Source of the DNA: Blastomyces gilchristii SLH14081 | Taxonomy: Eukaryota > Ascomycota > Eurotiomycetes > Onygenales > Ajellomycetaceae | Length of the DNA stretch: 64,000 bases | NCBI RefSeq assembly: GCF_000003855.2 | Contig: NW_003101681.1 | Coordinates: 3,223,379-3,287,378, forward strand | Reading direction: 5' to 3' | Shown: in pieces, positions 38,342 through 48,911 of the stretch | Numbering within the stretch: the stretch's first letter is position 1 | How the letters are laid out: each line of letters opens with the position of its first letter | Position numbers and translations under genes: made by a program | The notes under the pieces: generated by a model | Told to the model about the DNA's origin: nothing | The model's input: only the letters and a program-made list of their open reading frames with translations | The model's database searches: none

Positions 38342-40066
38342 ATGGCTCCCTGTTCCCATAACAAGTGTCATTGTAGTGCTCATACCAGGCAGTTTGTTAG
38401 CAGTAAGTGTAATGTGTTGTGGAACATGATCAGAACTTGTTTATCTTCTAACAATCATCAGAATGTACTATTATGAATGGCACATCTTCTTCATCTTCTC
38501 ATACACTCTCTTCATCTTCTTATATGCTCTCAATCATTTCTCTTCTCAACAGGTTTCTGATCATGTTTTCTGGCATGATTTTGCATGAATGCAGATGCTG
38601 ATATGTTGTTTTTATTTATATAGAATCTTCACATGTTGACAGATTCATGTCTGTCAATGATAGTGAACTCAATGTTGAATCATTGATTGAGAACTTGAAG
38701 AACATAATGATGAAGAAATTGTCTGTGTCATGTGTGGCTGAGTCTTCTGTGTTCTCTTCTGTCTTCTCTGTTTCTTTCTCTGTCACTCTCTCTCAATCTT
38801 CTACACCTGTCTCTGTGTCTGGTTCTCCTGCTTCTGCTACTTCTGTTCCTGCAACCCTCACTTCTGTCACTTCTGGTTTTATCATCTCTGCTTTCATGAC
38901 CAGCTCTCCCTGTTTCAAGAAGATATTGTATAGACATAATGAATCATGTCTCTCAGTGTGTACACTCTCACTCTTCTTATCAACTCTCAAAACAATTTAT
39001 TACACAAAGACTGTATATAACATGACTATTTAAAGCTCAGTTATAAACACTGATTATTACATTCATTTTAAATATTCATGATAAGATAATCATTCATTTA
39101 TATCAGAGAATCATCTCTCTTCTTAACAGTATCAAGATTATAAGTCTTTTCTTTTTTCATCTTTTCTTTCTGATGCTGATTTTTCTGTTCTTAGAGAAAA
39201 TCATTATAAGTTTTACTGTGTATGAAGTCATGATATTCATAGACATTAAGAAGCTTTTTACAATTATAAAGTTCAATATTGTGATAATATTCACTCTAAT
39301 GAATTTCTTCAGAATGATAGATCTGTATCAGCCTATTCTCTAGTATCTATTATCTGACTTCATAATGCAGGTAAAAGATATCTGTGTTTTCAGAAACAGA
39401 AATGCAGATGTCATGCTCTTTTACATCTGTAAATGTAAGGCTCATACACCTTGTCTGAGATATTATTATAAAAATGAGCTGTTCACACACTGTGTTCTGC
39501 TTCCTGCATTTTCTCATGTCTCACTCTCTCTTTCTGAGGAGCCTCATGCATATTGTAATTGCATGTACAATTCTAAGATCAGTGAGTGTTTATTCAGTAA
39601 TTATTACCTCTGCTTTTGCAGTTTTATACACTAATAATAGTTCTTAGTTACTCCAGTGTCAGAGGTCATTTTAATCAAAGATAATAATACTGCTGAGACT
39701 ACTTTCTCTCACTCTCAAGCTTCTTCTGTCACTTTCTCTTCCTCTTCTGCGGGGAAGGCTGTGCACACATCAGGTCATAAGTATTCAGCCCTGAATAACT
39801 TTCATCATTCATTCAGTTCTGTGTCTCTCTCTTTCATTTCTTCTGTCTTCACTCTTTCTCTCTTGACTTCTGATTCTGTGAGTCCTGTGCTCTTCTTCAA
39901 TTTCTCTATACATATACATACACATTTCTATATTGGCATTCCAGTCAATCTTGTAATAAATGATATTAATGTCATACACAGAGCAGTAGAGGAATCAGAG
40001 ACATGTGCAGTATTGTTACAAGAGCAGCTTACAGCTCTTGAATTTCTTACAAATCTCAAGTTTTGA
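38342..40066 (+). CDS. Candidate Cys/His-rich spliced gene on the strand opposite gypsy G2
   Basis: Exon 1 (38342-38402) encodes MAPCSHNKCHCSAHTRQFVS. A GTAAGT donor at 38403 and a TATATAG acceptor ending at 38623 define a 221-nt intron whose phase joins exon 2 in frame with MSVNDSELNVESLIENLKN (38647 on). The Ser/Thr-rich exon 2 runs to 39033. Further blocks are a C/H-rich segment 39365-39634 (ICKCKAHTPC, AYCNCMYN) and a final block ending VINDINVIHRAVEESETC (39940-40010). Later exon borders are uncertain, and a second frame at 39200-39420 (CVWSHDIHRH, HNAGKRYLCF) is also C/H-rich. The donor, the acceptor and the final block recur in G1. It is convergent to pol. Function unknown; zinc binding is inferred. 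Confidence 0.4.
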
Positions 40067-40179
40067 GATTGTCTTTGTTTTTGATGTTTTTCAGATGATG
40101 TGATGTTGAAAATAGATTAAACATGTGATGTATGAAAATGAATGAAGTATATATGATAATATTTGTCTTTTACAGCTGA

Positions 40180-43100
40180 TTCTTACAGTTGATGATCAAT
40201 TCATTATTTCTTTTCTTACACTTTTTCTTTATCTGTTAGTCACTACTCTTACATGATCTCTATATAATACAGTATTCAGTAACTAGGTTCAGCAGCTTTC
40301 ATCTTTTATAATTCTATCTCACATATTATACTGTCTCTCTTCACTCACTCAGATCACTATAGTGAACAGCTCATTAAAACTAATCTCACTCAATCTCTGA
40401 GTATTCTCAGAAATTAAGATGACTTAGTCTCATGTATCTGCAGATGTTTCAGATAGTTTATTCTCTGTGATCTTCACAATTAAACTGATGTAAACAGTTA
40501 AATTCAACTCTGAATTTCTTTTTCTTCTGTAATCTGATTTATATACAAGTCTGTCACTCTGAGACTGCTCTTTACTGTATTGCACTCACTGTCTGCAGCA
40601 TGTTATTATATAACTGACTACAGTCTTATCACTTATTGAAGTGTGATATTTATCTGATTTCTTCATTGCTTCTCATTCTTTTCTTATAATTATAAAAAGA
40701 TCAGAATAAGTGAGATTATCTGATTTATAAGCATCTATGATTTCTCTTACTTCATGAGACTTTTCAATTATAAGTCTCTTCTTTTTCAACACTGACAATA
40801 GTGCTGTAGATAATCATAATTCACTTGAGTCTTACATCTTTACTTTTATAAGTCATGAATCATTGATTAAGTTGTGTAAGATCTGTCTCTCTGATTCTTT
40901 CAATGTGTACATTTCCAGAGAATGTGATTTGAGTATTTTATATAACTCAAATCATCTAGATTGAAACTTCTCAGAACTCTCATTACATACAAGAACTCAC
41001 ATTCTCATCTTGAGACTTGATTTCTTAACAAGTGAGTCTCATATTCTTTTCAATTGAATTGCTCAGTCCAGGAGTAACTTATTAGCTTTTGCACATGTAT
41101 GACTAATCTCTTTCAATCTTAGTTCTGTATCTGTAACTGTTGCATCTGCAACTGCTACTACTGCATCTGTAACTGCTATTTTCTCCCTCATCTTTTCCAA
41201 AGCATTCTCCGGGATGCGCGGATGCAATTCATACAACAGGTAGAATGATGAACACTTGAAGACTGCATGCTGTTGAATCTGCATGACTAGTAGTGCCTGC
41301 TCAAGATATTCATTTCATAGTCTTGTAGACTTGCTCACTAGATATTTCATCAGCATATTGTCTAAGATTTCATTCAAGTGTTTCATCTTTCTGTTTGTCT
41401 GCAGATGATATAGTGTTGTTCTACAATGTCTTGTCTGTAACTGGCTTATAAAATGCCTCATCACTTCTTCTATGAGATTTGCACTGTTATCAGTTAGAAT
41501 CTCATGCAGTATTTCATAGTTGATATAGATCTCATCATGTAGAAACTTTGTTATCATCTTCTCTATTGCCTCTGAAACTGCTTTCACAACTGGCCAGTCA
41601 GTAGTGTAATTAATAGCAGTGATTATTCATCAATTTTCATTTAGCATCTGCAGTAATATACCTATAAGATTCACTTCTCATTGTTTGAATGATTGTATTA
41701 TACACTTCATCTGATGTTGTGCTTTCTTGTGTTCTAACCCTTTCTTAGATTCTTTTATAACCTGGCAATTCAGGCACTCATGAGTGTAGGTCTGAATGTC
41801 CTCAGCCATGCTTAGTCAGTATGCTCTTGATTTAAGTACACTTATAAGTTCAGAGCTTTCTAAGTGACTGAATTTCTTATGCATACAAGTTATTAAGTCA
41901 CATCTAAATAAAGATTCTAGATAGAGAGCTTCTGTGTATTCTAGATTACAGTAAAGCACAACATTATTTTCATTTCTCAATTTTCTTAGCTTGAAGTTCA
42001 GAAGTATCTCTTCTACTACTTTTACAAGACACTTATCATTTAACATCTTATCATTCTTCAAGTGAGAGATTATGATATTCACTCATTCTGATTCCTTGCA
42101 TTCTCTCAGCATGTTTATCATAAACATCTCTTATACCTGGTTTACAGAACTCTCACTCATAAAATCAGGTCTGTGACTGATTGCATCAGATATCATTATA
42201 TTCAATTTCTTTCAGTATTTAATATGAAGATTATATGCTTGAAACTTCAAGATTCAACATGCTAAGCATTTGAAAGGTTTTATCATTGATTGTAGATAGA
42301 TAAGAATTTTATGATCTGTGATTACTGTTGTTATATATCTATTATTAATATATCTATCTCACAATATCAGTATATGCTTGATTACTAGCAATTTCTTTTC
42401 ATACACTGAGTAATTGAGCTCAGTGCCTGATAGTTTTCTATCATTATATATTATCAGGTGCAGCTTGCTGTTCTTACTCATCTGTAGAAGAGTGTCTCTG
42501 ATAGCTTATTCAGATATGTTTATCTCAATATAGAAAGATTTATTATGATCTGATTGAATAAGTACTGAGAATGTTATTACATATTCTCTCAGTGTGAGAA
42601 AAGCCTCTTCACACATGGCATTTCAGATGATTGAATAAAACTTCTTCTTTCACAGATTTACATTCATTTCTCTTAAGAGATCTGAGAGTGATGCAGATAT
42701 TCATGTAAAATTCTTGATAAATCTGCAGTAGTATGAGATCAACTCAAGAAACTGTTATACATGATGTACATTTCTCAGTCACAGTCAATTCACTATGACA
42801 TTCAATTTCTTCAGAATGAGATATATACAGTCATCACTCACTACATATTCTATAAACTTCAACTCTTTCATTTCAAACATATACTTGATTGATTTAGTAT
42901 ACATCTTATACTCTGTCAGAGTTATAAGCACTTTATTAAGATGCTTCAGATGTTTATCATATAAGTTTGAAAAGACTAGAATGTTATCAAGATATATAAG
43001 ATATGAGATTTCATTCTGTTTATAAAGAATCATATTCATTATCATTTAAAAGATGACAGATGTATTTATTAGATCAAATGATATTATCAGAAATTTGAAC

Positions 43101-44280
43101 TTTTCTCATTGCATATTAAATGCAGTTCACAGAACTGACAGTTCATCTACACAGATCTACTAGTATTCTGAGAGAAGATTAATCTTTGATAGATATCAGG
43201 TATTTCTGACTGTATTCAACTGTTATTGAATTCATGGCAGTGAATATTCATTCTTGATCATAAGCTTGTTAAGTGCTTGATAATCAATACATATCTGTTA
43301 CTTCTCACTCATCTTTTTCACAAATAGAACTGGAAAGCCTCACACACTTGATAAGAGTTGTATGAGATCACATTCTAGAAGGTCAGTGATCTGACACTTC
43401 TGTTCTTCAAGATGTATTTGTGACAGAAGATACACATTCTGATTGACTGGTTTTGCATTCTCTGTGTCAATCTCATGTATGAATTCTCATTCCAGCAGTA
43501 ATTTCAGTGAAAGATCTGTTTAAAAGACCTTCTCATGCTTCTTCAGAAGCTTCTTCATATGTTTATTATCTCATATATTCTTTATCTTGATTTTCTTCAC
43601 TTTCAGGTCCTGTATGACATACAGAATGCTTTCAGATAAGATCTTGTAAATTGTTCTCTTTACTTATTAATGTGTAAGCAGATTTAACTCTTCTATATCA
43701 GAGATATAAAATGTTCTTCTCATATCAGTTAATAGAATTGTATAAACCATTTTCTTCCTATCAGTTAATTACATATGATATGTACATCATTGAATCTGCA
43801 GATTGAATCTTTGAAACTAATTGAGTCTGAGAATAAGATTGTATTTCATATTCTGCAGCTCTTATAATTAAATATAGCAAGATCATTCTCTGAAGTGCAA
43901 GAAAACTCTTACTTTTACAGATAATATCAAATATCAGTTATCAGATAATTTTATATATCAGAGATTCTTCACTCAGCAGACTTCTTTCAATCTTCAGATT
44001 ATATAATTATTAATATATTATATAGAAGCTTCTATATCTGCTAATACTTTTGCAGCTATCTCTTAATTCTTACTCAAGTGTCTCTTATACATTAACATTT
44101 CAGATCTCAAGGCATTGAGATGAGTATTCACTTCATTCTTACTCACATCTCAGTCAGAAGCCTGCTTTCTCTTGATATTTACAGAATTCAGAGAGTCATC
44201 TAATACAGACATCTCTTTCACTTTGAAGACTATCTATAGAATATCAGTGAGTGTCTTCAAGCTCACTGATTCTGCTAGTT
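40180..44280 (-). pseudogene. Gypsy G2 pol: protease-RT-RNase H-integrase (broken)
   Basis: RT spans about 42700-43700, with VLFVKKM, ICIDYQALNKL and the active site YLDNILVFS at about 42970-42994, where the second Asp of YLDD is Asn (G-to-A). RNase H follows to about 42250. The H2C2 region is at about 41760-41880, and the integrase core at about 41315-41640 has ITA..YTTDWPV, LTDNSANLIEE and HLQTNRKMKHLNEILDNML. The SSFYLLYELHPRIPE block at 41200-41250 keeps CpG. The C-terminal domain is near 40900-41060. Stops are mostly TGA at Trp. Inactive. Confidence 0.8.
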
Positions 44281-45550
44281 TTTTAACTCTCTTACTTCTC
44301 TTAACTGCATACACTGAGTGTAATCTTTTATATCATGATTTTAACATCTGCAGTTAAAGCAAGCTTAATACTCATAATATCAAGATTTTCACTCAGAGAA
44401 TTTCTTTTTCAGAGAATTCAGTGCTTTAGCAATGATATGCAGATCTAGATTCATTATATCTGAGTGTATAACTTATGTCATAGAAGTCTGATTACTCATT
44501 CTCTACTGAGACATACTCAATTGCAGTATTTTCTGTTATAATTGACTCACTTATTTCTGTATAATGAGAATATTATATGCTTTCTTCACTGTGTCTGACT
44601 GTGAGATTAAGTATTTTCATTTCACTCTCAACTCAGACATAAGACTATGAATGAAGATCTGTAAATAGAAAGATGTTAAAAGCTCTTCATTCAATGCAAG
44701 ATAGTGTAAGCTGAAGTGTGTGAAGTATAATATAAGATCACTCACTTATCTATACTCAGTGAAGTATTTATAACACTTGTCTTATATATTCACTTTCTCA
44801 AAGTTGTGTAAGATTTATTTGAAAAACTCATTTCATATTCATAAGAATGAATATTACTCTGAGTCTGTGAGATTTATCTTTTTATCAGCTATTTATAATG
44901 ACTTTGCTTTTCTATGTAGAAATGCAGCAGATCTTAAGACTTGTTAAAATTCTGTTAACTATCTGTCTGTAAGTTCACATTCAATCTGATAATATAATCA
45001 TATCTGACTTAGTCAGCTGATTGCAGCATCATTTTTTCAGTTGTTATTAAAGCTTAATAGCTTCAGCAGATCTCTCAGCTTAATGTATTTCATACTCAGA
45101 TTCTCATTCTGTATAGTAGTCTCTGATAATATGTACACTTCTGAAGAGATTATGAATAATTATGATGAGATCTTCAGATTCAGTGTAGTTATCTGTCTGT
45201 GTAAACATTCAATCTTCTGCTGCAGATCTAAGATCTGGTTTTCTCTATTCTTATTAATGATGATAATTGTGTCAGTGAAGCTCTTCATAGTGAATACTTA
45301 ATCTGCAGTGAATGTTAATTATTATTTGACTTCTGTCTCAGCCTGTCACTGCATACACAAGGTCTCAATCTCATTTAGAATCCTTATACATGTACAGAGC
45401 TTTAATTTCAGTTCAGTAGTTTCAGCTGTTTTTCTTACTGCTTTGAGTAAATTCTCTGAAAGGTTCTGCATATCTTTCAGTTCAGATAGTAGAGAAGAGT
45501 GTTATTTGTATCAGCTAAAGAAGATATTCATTTCAGTGATTTCTCATTGA
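44280..45550 (-). pseudogene. Gypsy G2 gag (broken)
   Basis: The minus-strand reading shows a coiled-coil N-terminus (LSELKDMQNLSENLLKAV, QILDLQQKIECLHRQITTLN), a capsid-like section (LWIWNEFFKWILHNFE, SLHYLALNEELLTSFYLQIF), and a knuckle-like CFNCRCWNHDIKDY near 44330-44380. It lies directly after the 5' LTR and the primer site. Numerous TGA, TAA and TAG codons disrupt it. Confidence 0.6.
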
Positions 45551-45918
45551 TTGTATAATGTCTATTGTTATATCACTGTATTGTTATATAATTTCTGTTA
45601 TTATTATATAACTCTGATAATGGTCACTCTCTCTTTTATTCTTCTTTTGAGTAGAGAGTGAACTTCTTTGAATCTAGTTCACTGCTCTCATTCTCTTTCT
45701 CACACCTTATCTGTTCATGTCTCATACATGATATTCACCTGGACATGAAGTTTTCTCTTAACAAGTGAAGCAGTATCAATCAGATGCTCTTTCACTCACT
45801 GTTCTTTATACACTATCTTTTGAGATGTTCCAGGACCACACTGGCATGATAACTATAAATCACTTTGTAGATGAAATTATCATGCCCTGAAGAAGCCTGC
45901 ACTTCTCACTGGTTTTTA

Positions 45919-45930
45919 GACATGCTATCA
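45919..45930 (-). promoter_or_regulatory. Candidate primer-binding site of gypsy G2
   Basis: Two bases after the 5' LTR the minus strand reads TGATAGCATG. This fits TGGTAGCG, the complement of the initiator-tRNA-Met 3' end, after two G-to-A changes. The match is short, so the tRNA identity is tentative. Confidence 0.45.
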
Positions 45931-45932
45931 GA

Positions 45933-46110
45933 TGTGATTCAAAGGTTGCTTAAGCCAGTGTATGATTACAGGCATACACTGGCTTCTTATATATTGAATC
46001 TTGTATGCTAAATTAATTAGTAGCCGCTATGATCCTCTTTACATTCGTATGCTAGTAGTTCGGAAGCAGCCGCGTTATTATTCAACAGTCGTACATTCTT
46101 CCGAACCACA
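45933..46110 (-). repeat. 5' LTR of gypsy G2
   Basis: 178 bp, TGTGATTC...GAACCACA. The hairpin arms at about 45955-45984 are GCCAGTGTATG and CATACACTGGC and pair perfectly. The left half is more mutated than in the 3' LTR, the right half less. Confidence 0.9.
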
Positions 46111-46289
46111 CACTGATTGAAATGATGAAATAAGTATAATTCAGTTATGTAATAACTCTACGTTCTTCCGGTATGAATAATGTAGCAGAGTTAATCACAT
46201 GTATTATATAATTATATATCAAGACTTAATGAGTAGCTCTGAGAGCTGTAAAAGTTCATTCTCACACTATAGAGATATATTAATATTTC

Positions 46290-46795
46290 TAAACTGATTG
46301 TATAACTGTGTCTAAGATTGAGATTAGAATATTTAATATTTTTATTACTAATTTAATTAATCTCATTATACAGTTTTAAGATTAGATAGTAGTTTTATAC
46401 TGTTTCAGTGAGACTTACTGTCTACTCTTATTATATTTTTTAAATGAAATCATGATTTCTACTTCTTAATTTAAATTCTTTTTATTACTTTAAATCACTT
46501 TAAATCTTTTTTAAGTGTTATTAAAAAGTATTACTTTTTAAAAAATTAAAAATAGTCTAAAAATAATCTTACAATGTTTAAAAATAGTAACTTTATACTA
46601 AGAATAGAACTAAATAAGATTAAATAAGATTACTTTCTTATTTTTTTTAAATCATGATTTTATTTTAAGATCTGATAAATAGTTACTTTGTATGTTTTTT
46701 TAATGATTAGTCTCAGTGAGATTCATGTCAAGAAATGTATAAGACTAGATCAAATGAGATTAAATATGAAATTCATGGTTTCAGTGACCAGTCTA
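46290..46795 (+). repeat. Chromovirus-end repeat, copy 3
   Basis: Homologous to 36000-36500, including the short pol-derived lead-in (GTATAACTGTGTCTAAGATT). It ends within a few bases of the gene island. 46115-46289 holds nothing recognisable. Confidence 0.55.
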
Positions 46796-46834
46796 GATAT
46801 TTCTGATGCAGAAATGTAATAGAGCTTCAACAGG

Positions 46835-47082
46835 CTAAGAATGCCTAAATTTTTGGTAATAAATGCAAGTGACACCACTCAATCCCTCCCCTAAAAATCA
46901 GGCATCACTGAGCCTTACACATTACCATTTGTAAAATCAAAACCATAAAACTTACCAGTGAACCTTTGCAGTGCGCCTCGATACCGGGCTATCTCCTCGT
47001 CTGGCCGCGAGGACACAATTAGCGTATTTTTCTGCCACCCCAATTTATGACTGCTTATTGGCTGGAAGTCGTTAATCTAGCT
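46835..47082 (-). pseudogene. Last exons of an unrecognised spliced gene, or gene remnant
   Basis: Minus strand: an exon ending at 46956 reads DFQPISSHKLGWQKNTL, then IVSSRPDEEIARYRGALQRF. A GTAAGT donor follows, with a 65-nt intron (46891-46955) and the acceptor TTTTTAG. Exon 2 (46835-46890) adds EGLSGVTCIYYQKFRHS and a stop. Composition is normal and the codons look coding. Upstream the frame hits TAG at about 47080 and no start was found before the APH gene begins 140 bp away, so the 5' part is missing or lies in an unrecognised exon. The family was not recognised. Confidence 0.4.
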
Positions 47083-47222
47083 TGCCTATTGGCCATGTCA
47101 AGGCGGTAAGGCACGACAAGCCAAAGAACCACAATTACCCGTCAGATTTCTCCGTCGAACATGATCACACAACAATCTTCGAATAATACATTGAACAAAT
47201 TGTTATTATTCATTCACTCAAT

Positions 47223-48092
47223 ATGACCTCCTCAGGCCCTTGCGCAGCGTGTAGCTGGACTACTGAACGCCAAAAGCATTGTAACTACAAAAGCCATGTC
47301 AATCTATTCTACGAAGCAGGCGATCGAGGCGTCTGGTCATTGGGCTCAAATTTGATTCTTAAAGATCGAGGTGCTAGGCTTCCGACCATTGAAGTACCAA
47401 ATATTCAGTTTGTGCAGGAAAAGACATCCATTCCTGTTCCCACCGTTGTCGAATCTTGGAACGAAGGCGAACACACCCTTATCTTAATGAAGCGTATTCC
47501 TGGCGAGCCCCTCAGCAACGTCTGGCCGCAGCTTTCCACAGGTCAAAAAGAAATGATAGCTAGGCAGACAGCTGAGTATCTGCTAGAACTTCGCAAGCTT
47601 CAGTCCGATAATATCCAAGCGCTTGATGGCCGTCCTGTTTATTCCAATTTCCTGTTCAAAGACAAAGACTCCGAGCTTCCTCACGGTCCTCTAGCATCGG
47701 ATGACGAACTCTGGGCTGATATGGAGCGTGGGTTGAAAGAAACCATACCCGAGGCTGCGCGAATACGACTTCGACATTGCATGCCATCCGCTACGCCTTA
47801 TACCTTTACGCATGGCGACCTCACTAATGTCAATATCATGGTTGAAAACGGCTCTGTTACTGGCATAATTGATTGGGAGATGTCTGGTTACTTTCCAGTA
47901 TGGTGGGAGTATGTTTGTACATCAGTCCCTGATAGTATGGAGGACAAGGAGTGGAAGGCTTTGCTACGAAAGTATATGCCCGATCACAGTGTCGCGCGTG
48001 AATTTTGGCTGGATTATTATTATCTCTGCAGGGATCCAGAAAGTGAAAGAGCAATGAAGTTCATCGAAGAAACAAGGAGTGAGAACCTTTAG
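47223..48092 (+). CDS. APH/kinase-like phosphotransferase family protein
   Basis: Intact single-exon frame of 289 residues with no RIP signs. The kinase-like fold is shown by a probable ATP-binding Lys47 (NLILKD), the hinge-like segment LILMKRIPGEPL (86-97), the catalytic loop HGDLTNVN (His197, Asp199, Asn204) and the metal-binding IIDWEMSGYFPVWWEY (Asp217). This is the aminoglycoside phosphotransferase/choline-kinase superfamily; many fungal members exist with unknown substrates, and resistance to a drug should not be assumed. ATG 47223 has A at -3 and is the first in frame. ATTGG (inverted CCAAT) boxes lie upstream near 47057 and 47088. It ends in TAG. A cytosolic enzyme is likely, with no signal peptide or membrane segment. 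Confidence 0.88.
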   Translation: MTSSGPCAACSWTTERQKHCNYKSHVNLFYEAGDRGVWSLGSNLILKDRGARLPTIEVPNIQFVQEKTSIPVPTVVESWNEGEHTLILMKRIPGEPLSNVWPQLSTGQKEMIARQTAEYLLELRKLQSDNIQALDGRPVYSNFLFKDKDSELPHGPLASDDELWADMERGLKETIPEAARIRLRHCMPSATPYTFTHGDLTNVNIMVENGSVTGIIDWEMSGYFPVWWEYVCTSVPDSMEDKEWKALLRKYMPDHSVAREFWLDYYYLCRDPESERAMKFIEETRSENL

Positions 48093-48624
48093 GGAGATAT
48101 TTAACCTATCTCTCTTAAAAGATCGACGGGATTTCTTATCGGTATCTCAAACACTTCTTTTCTACGTTATCATGTCTTGCATATAACTATCCCTAGCAAG
48201 AAATCCCATACTTTATGGTAGGAATGTCTCGGCAATAGTGAATTTGTATCATGATTTTCAATGGGACAGCGAAGTTTTTAAGGTGGCTGGAAAATGCTGA
48301 AGCAACAGTGATATGTTTTATTTACTAGAATAAAGCTAGACATGTATAAACGGGTGACAAAAAGCAAGTTGATATGCTAGAAATAATATCATGTGAACAC
48401 AGAAGGACACGGATAAAAAGTGACACAAAAGCCCCAATTAATACAATTTCCTCGTGTTCCATACCTTTGAACGAGCAAATGAAGATTAGCCCTCGTCCAT
48501 GATGGAGAGAGTACGGGATATATCGATATATCTTTGAAGCCGATAAGCTTAGGCTATTGAGTAAAGGAAGGAAGCACACCAGAGGCTCAAGCCAGGCCTT
48601 TTCCTTTGAGCCTGGCTCTTAGAT
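48093..48624. other. Intergenic spacer between two convergent genes
   Basis: Normal base composition. It should contain the 3' UTRs of the APH gene and of the zinc-ribbon gene. Open frames on the reverse strand here lack coding features. No structural RNA was recognised. Confidence 0.6.
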
Positions 48625-48720
48625 TTAGGCCCCTTTCATAGCTTTGGGCAGTTCGGCACCGCAACTTTCGCAATTGTCCTTGTAGGTCGGGTTATTGTGG
48701 TTGCACTTGGGGCACTTCAT
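48625..48720 (-). CDS. 31-residue zinc-ribbon microprotein
   Basis: The minus strand reads MKCPKCNHNNPTYKDNCESC, then GAELPKAMKGA and TAA. Two CxxC pairs (Cys3/Cys6 and Cys17/Cys20), 10 residues apart, form a compact zinc-ribbon knuckle. The start has a good fungal context (CAACCATGA). A TATAAATA box lies 111 bp upstream (48831-48838), which fits a short 5' UTR. The flanking DNA is unmutated. No target is evident; such ribbons can bind nucleic acid, protein or just metal. It could be a longer protein if an unseen exon follows, but the stop is in the same open frame. Confidence 0.6.
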   Translation of the reverse strand: MKCPKCNHNNPTYKDNCESCGAELPKAMKGA

Positions 48721-48810
48721 GGTTGATGGTTGCGATGGATTGCAGCGAATTTATTTGGAGCTAGCTGAGGAGAATATGATAGTGGAATGGATGGAATGAT
48801 TGATAGCCCA

Positions 48811-48838
48811 CTCGCCTGGCGAGAGGGCTGTATTTATA
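48811..48838 (-). promoter_or_regulatory. Core promoter of the zinc-ribbon gene
   Basis: TATAAATA at 48831-48838 on the minus strand is followed by a perfect 13-bp palindrome CTCGCCTGGCGAG (48811-48823), placed where transcription should start. Upstream, a repeated motif TGGTTCA(A/G)GT(T)CTGC occurs at 48850-48863 and 48897-48911. Confidence 0.5.
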
Positions 48839-48911
48839 GGGTCACTCCTGCAGACCTGAACCAACACCCTTGTGGTCATGGGAGTCAAACATATGGGCAG
48901 AACTTGAACCA

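Larger units (their letters stand above)
37859..46110 (-). mobile_element. Complete Ty3/gypsy element G2 with 178-bp LTRs
   Basis: 8252 bp, bounded by LTRs at 37859-38036 and 45933-46110, with CACT directly flanking both ends (37855-37858 and 46111-46114). Orientation is minus: 5' LTR on the right, gag about 44280-45550, pol down to about 40180, then an opposite-strand region of about 2 kb, a polypurine tract and the 3' LTR. LTRs begin TGTGATTC and end GAAYCACA. RIP-like changes are present but weaker near 37860-40060 than in pol. Confidence 0.9.

Noticed and set aside
38728..38990. Arg/Ser/Glu-rich reverse-strand frames inside gypsy G2
   Set aside because: They are the reverse of the Ser/Thr-rich exon on the plus strand; the R/E/S pattern follows from TCT-rich codons. 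The plus-strand model has the splice sites.
47857..48057. Extra frames overlapping the APH gene
   Set aside because: They are shadows in other frames of a clear 289-codon gene with catalytic motifs.
48325..48579. 84-residue reverse-strand frame right of the APH gene
   Set aside because: No domain, no start context and no conservation visible; probably untranslated spacer.
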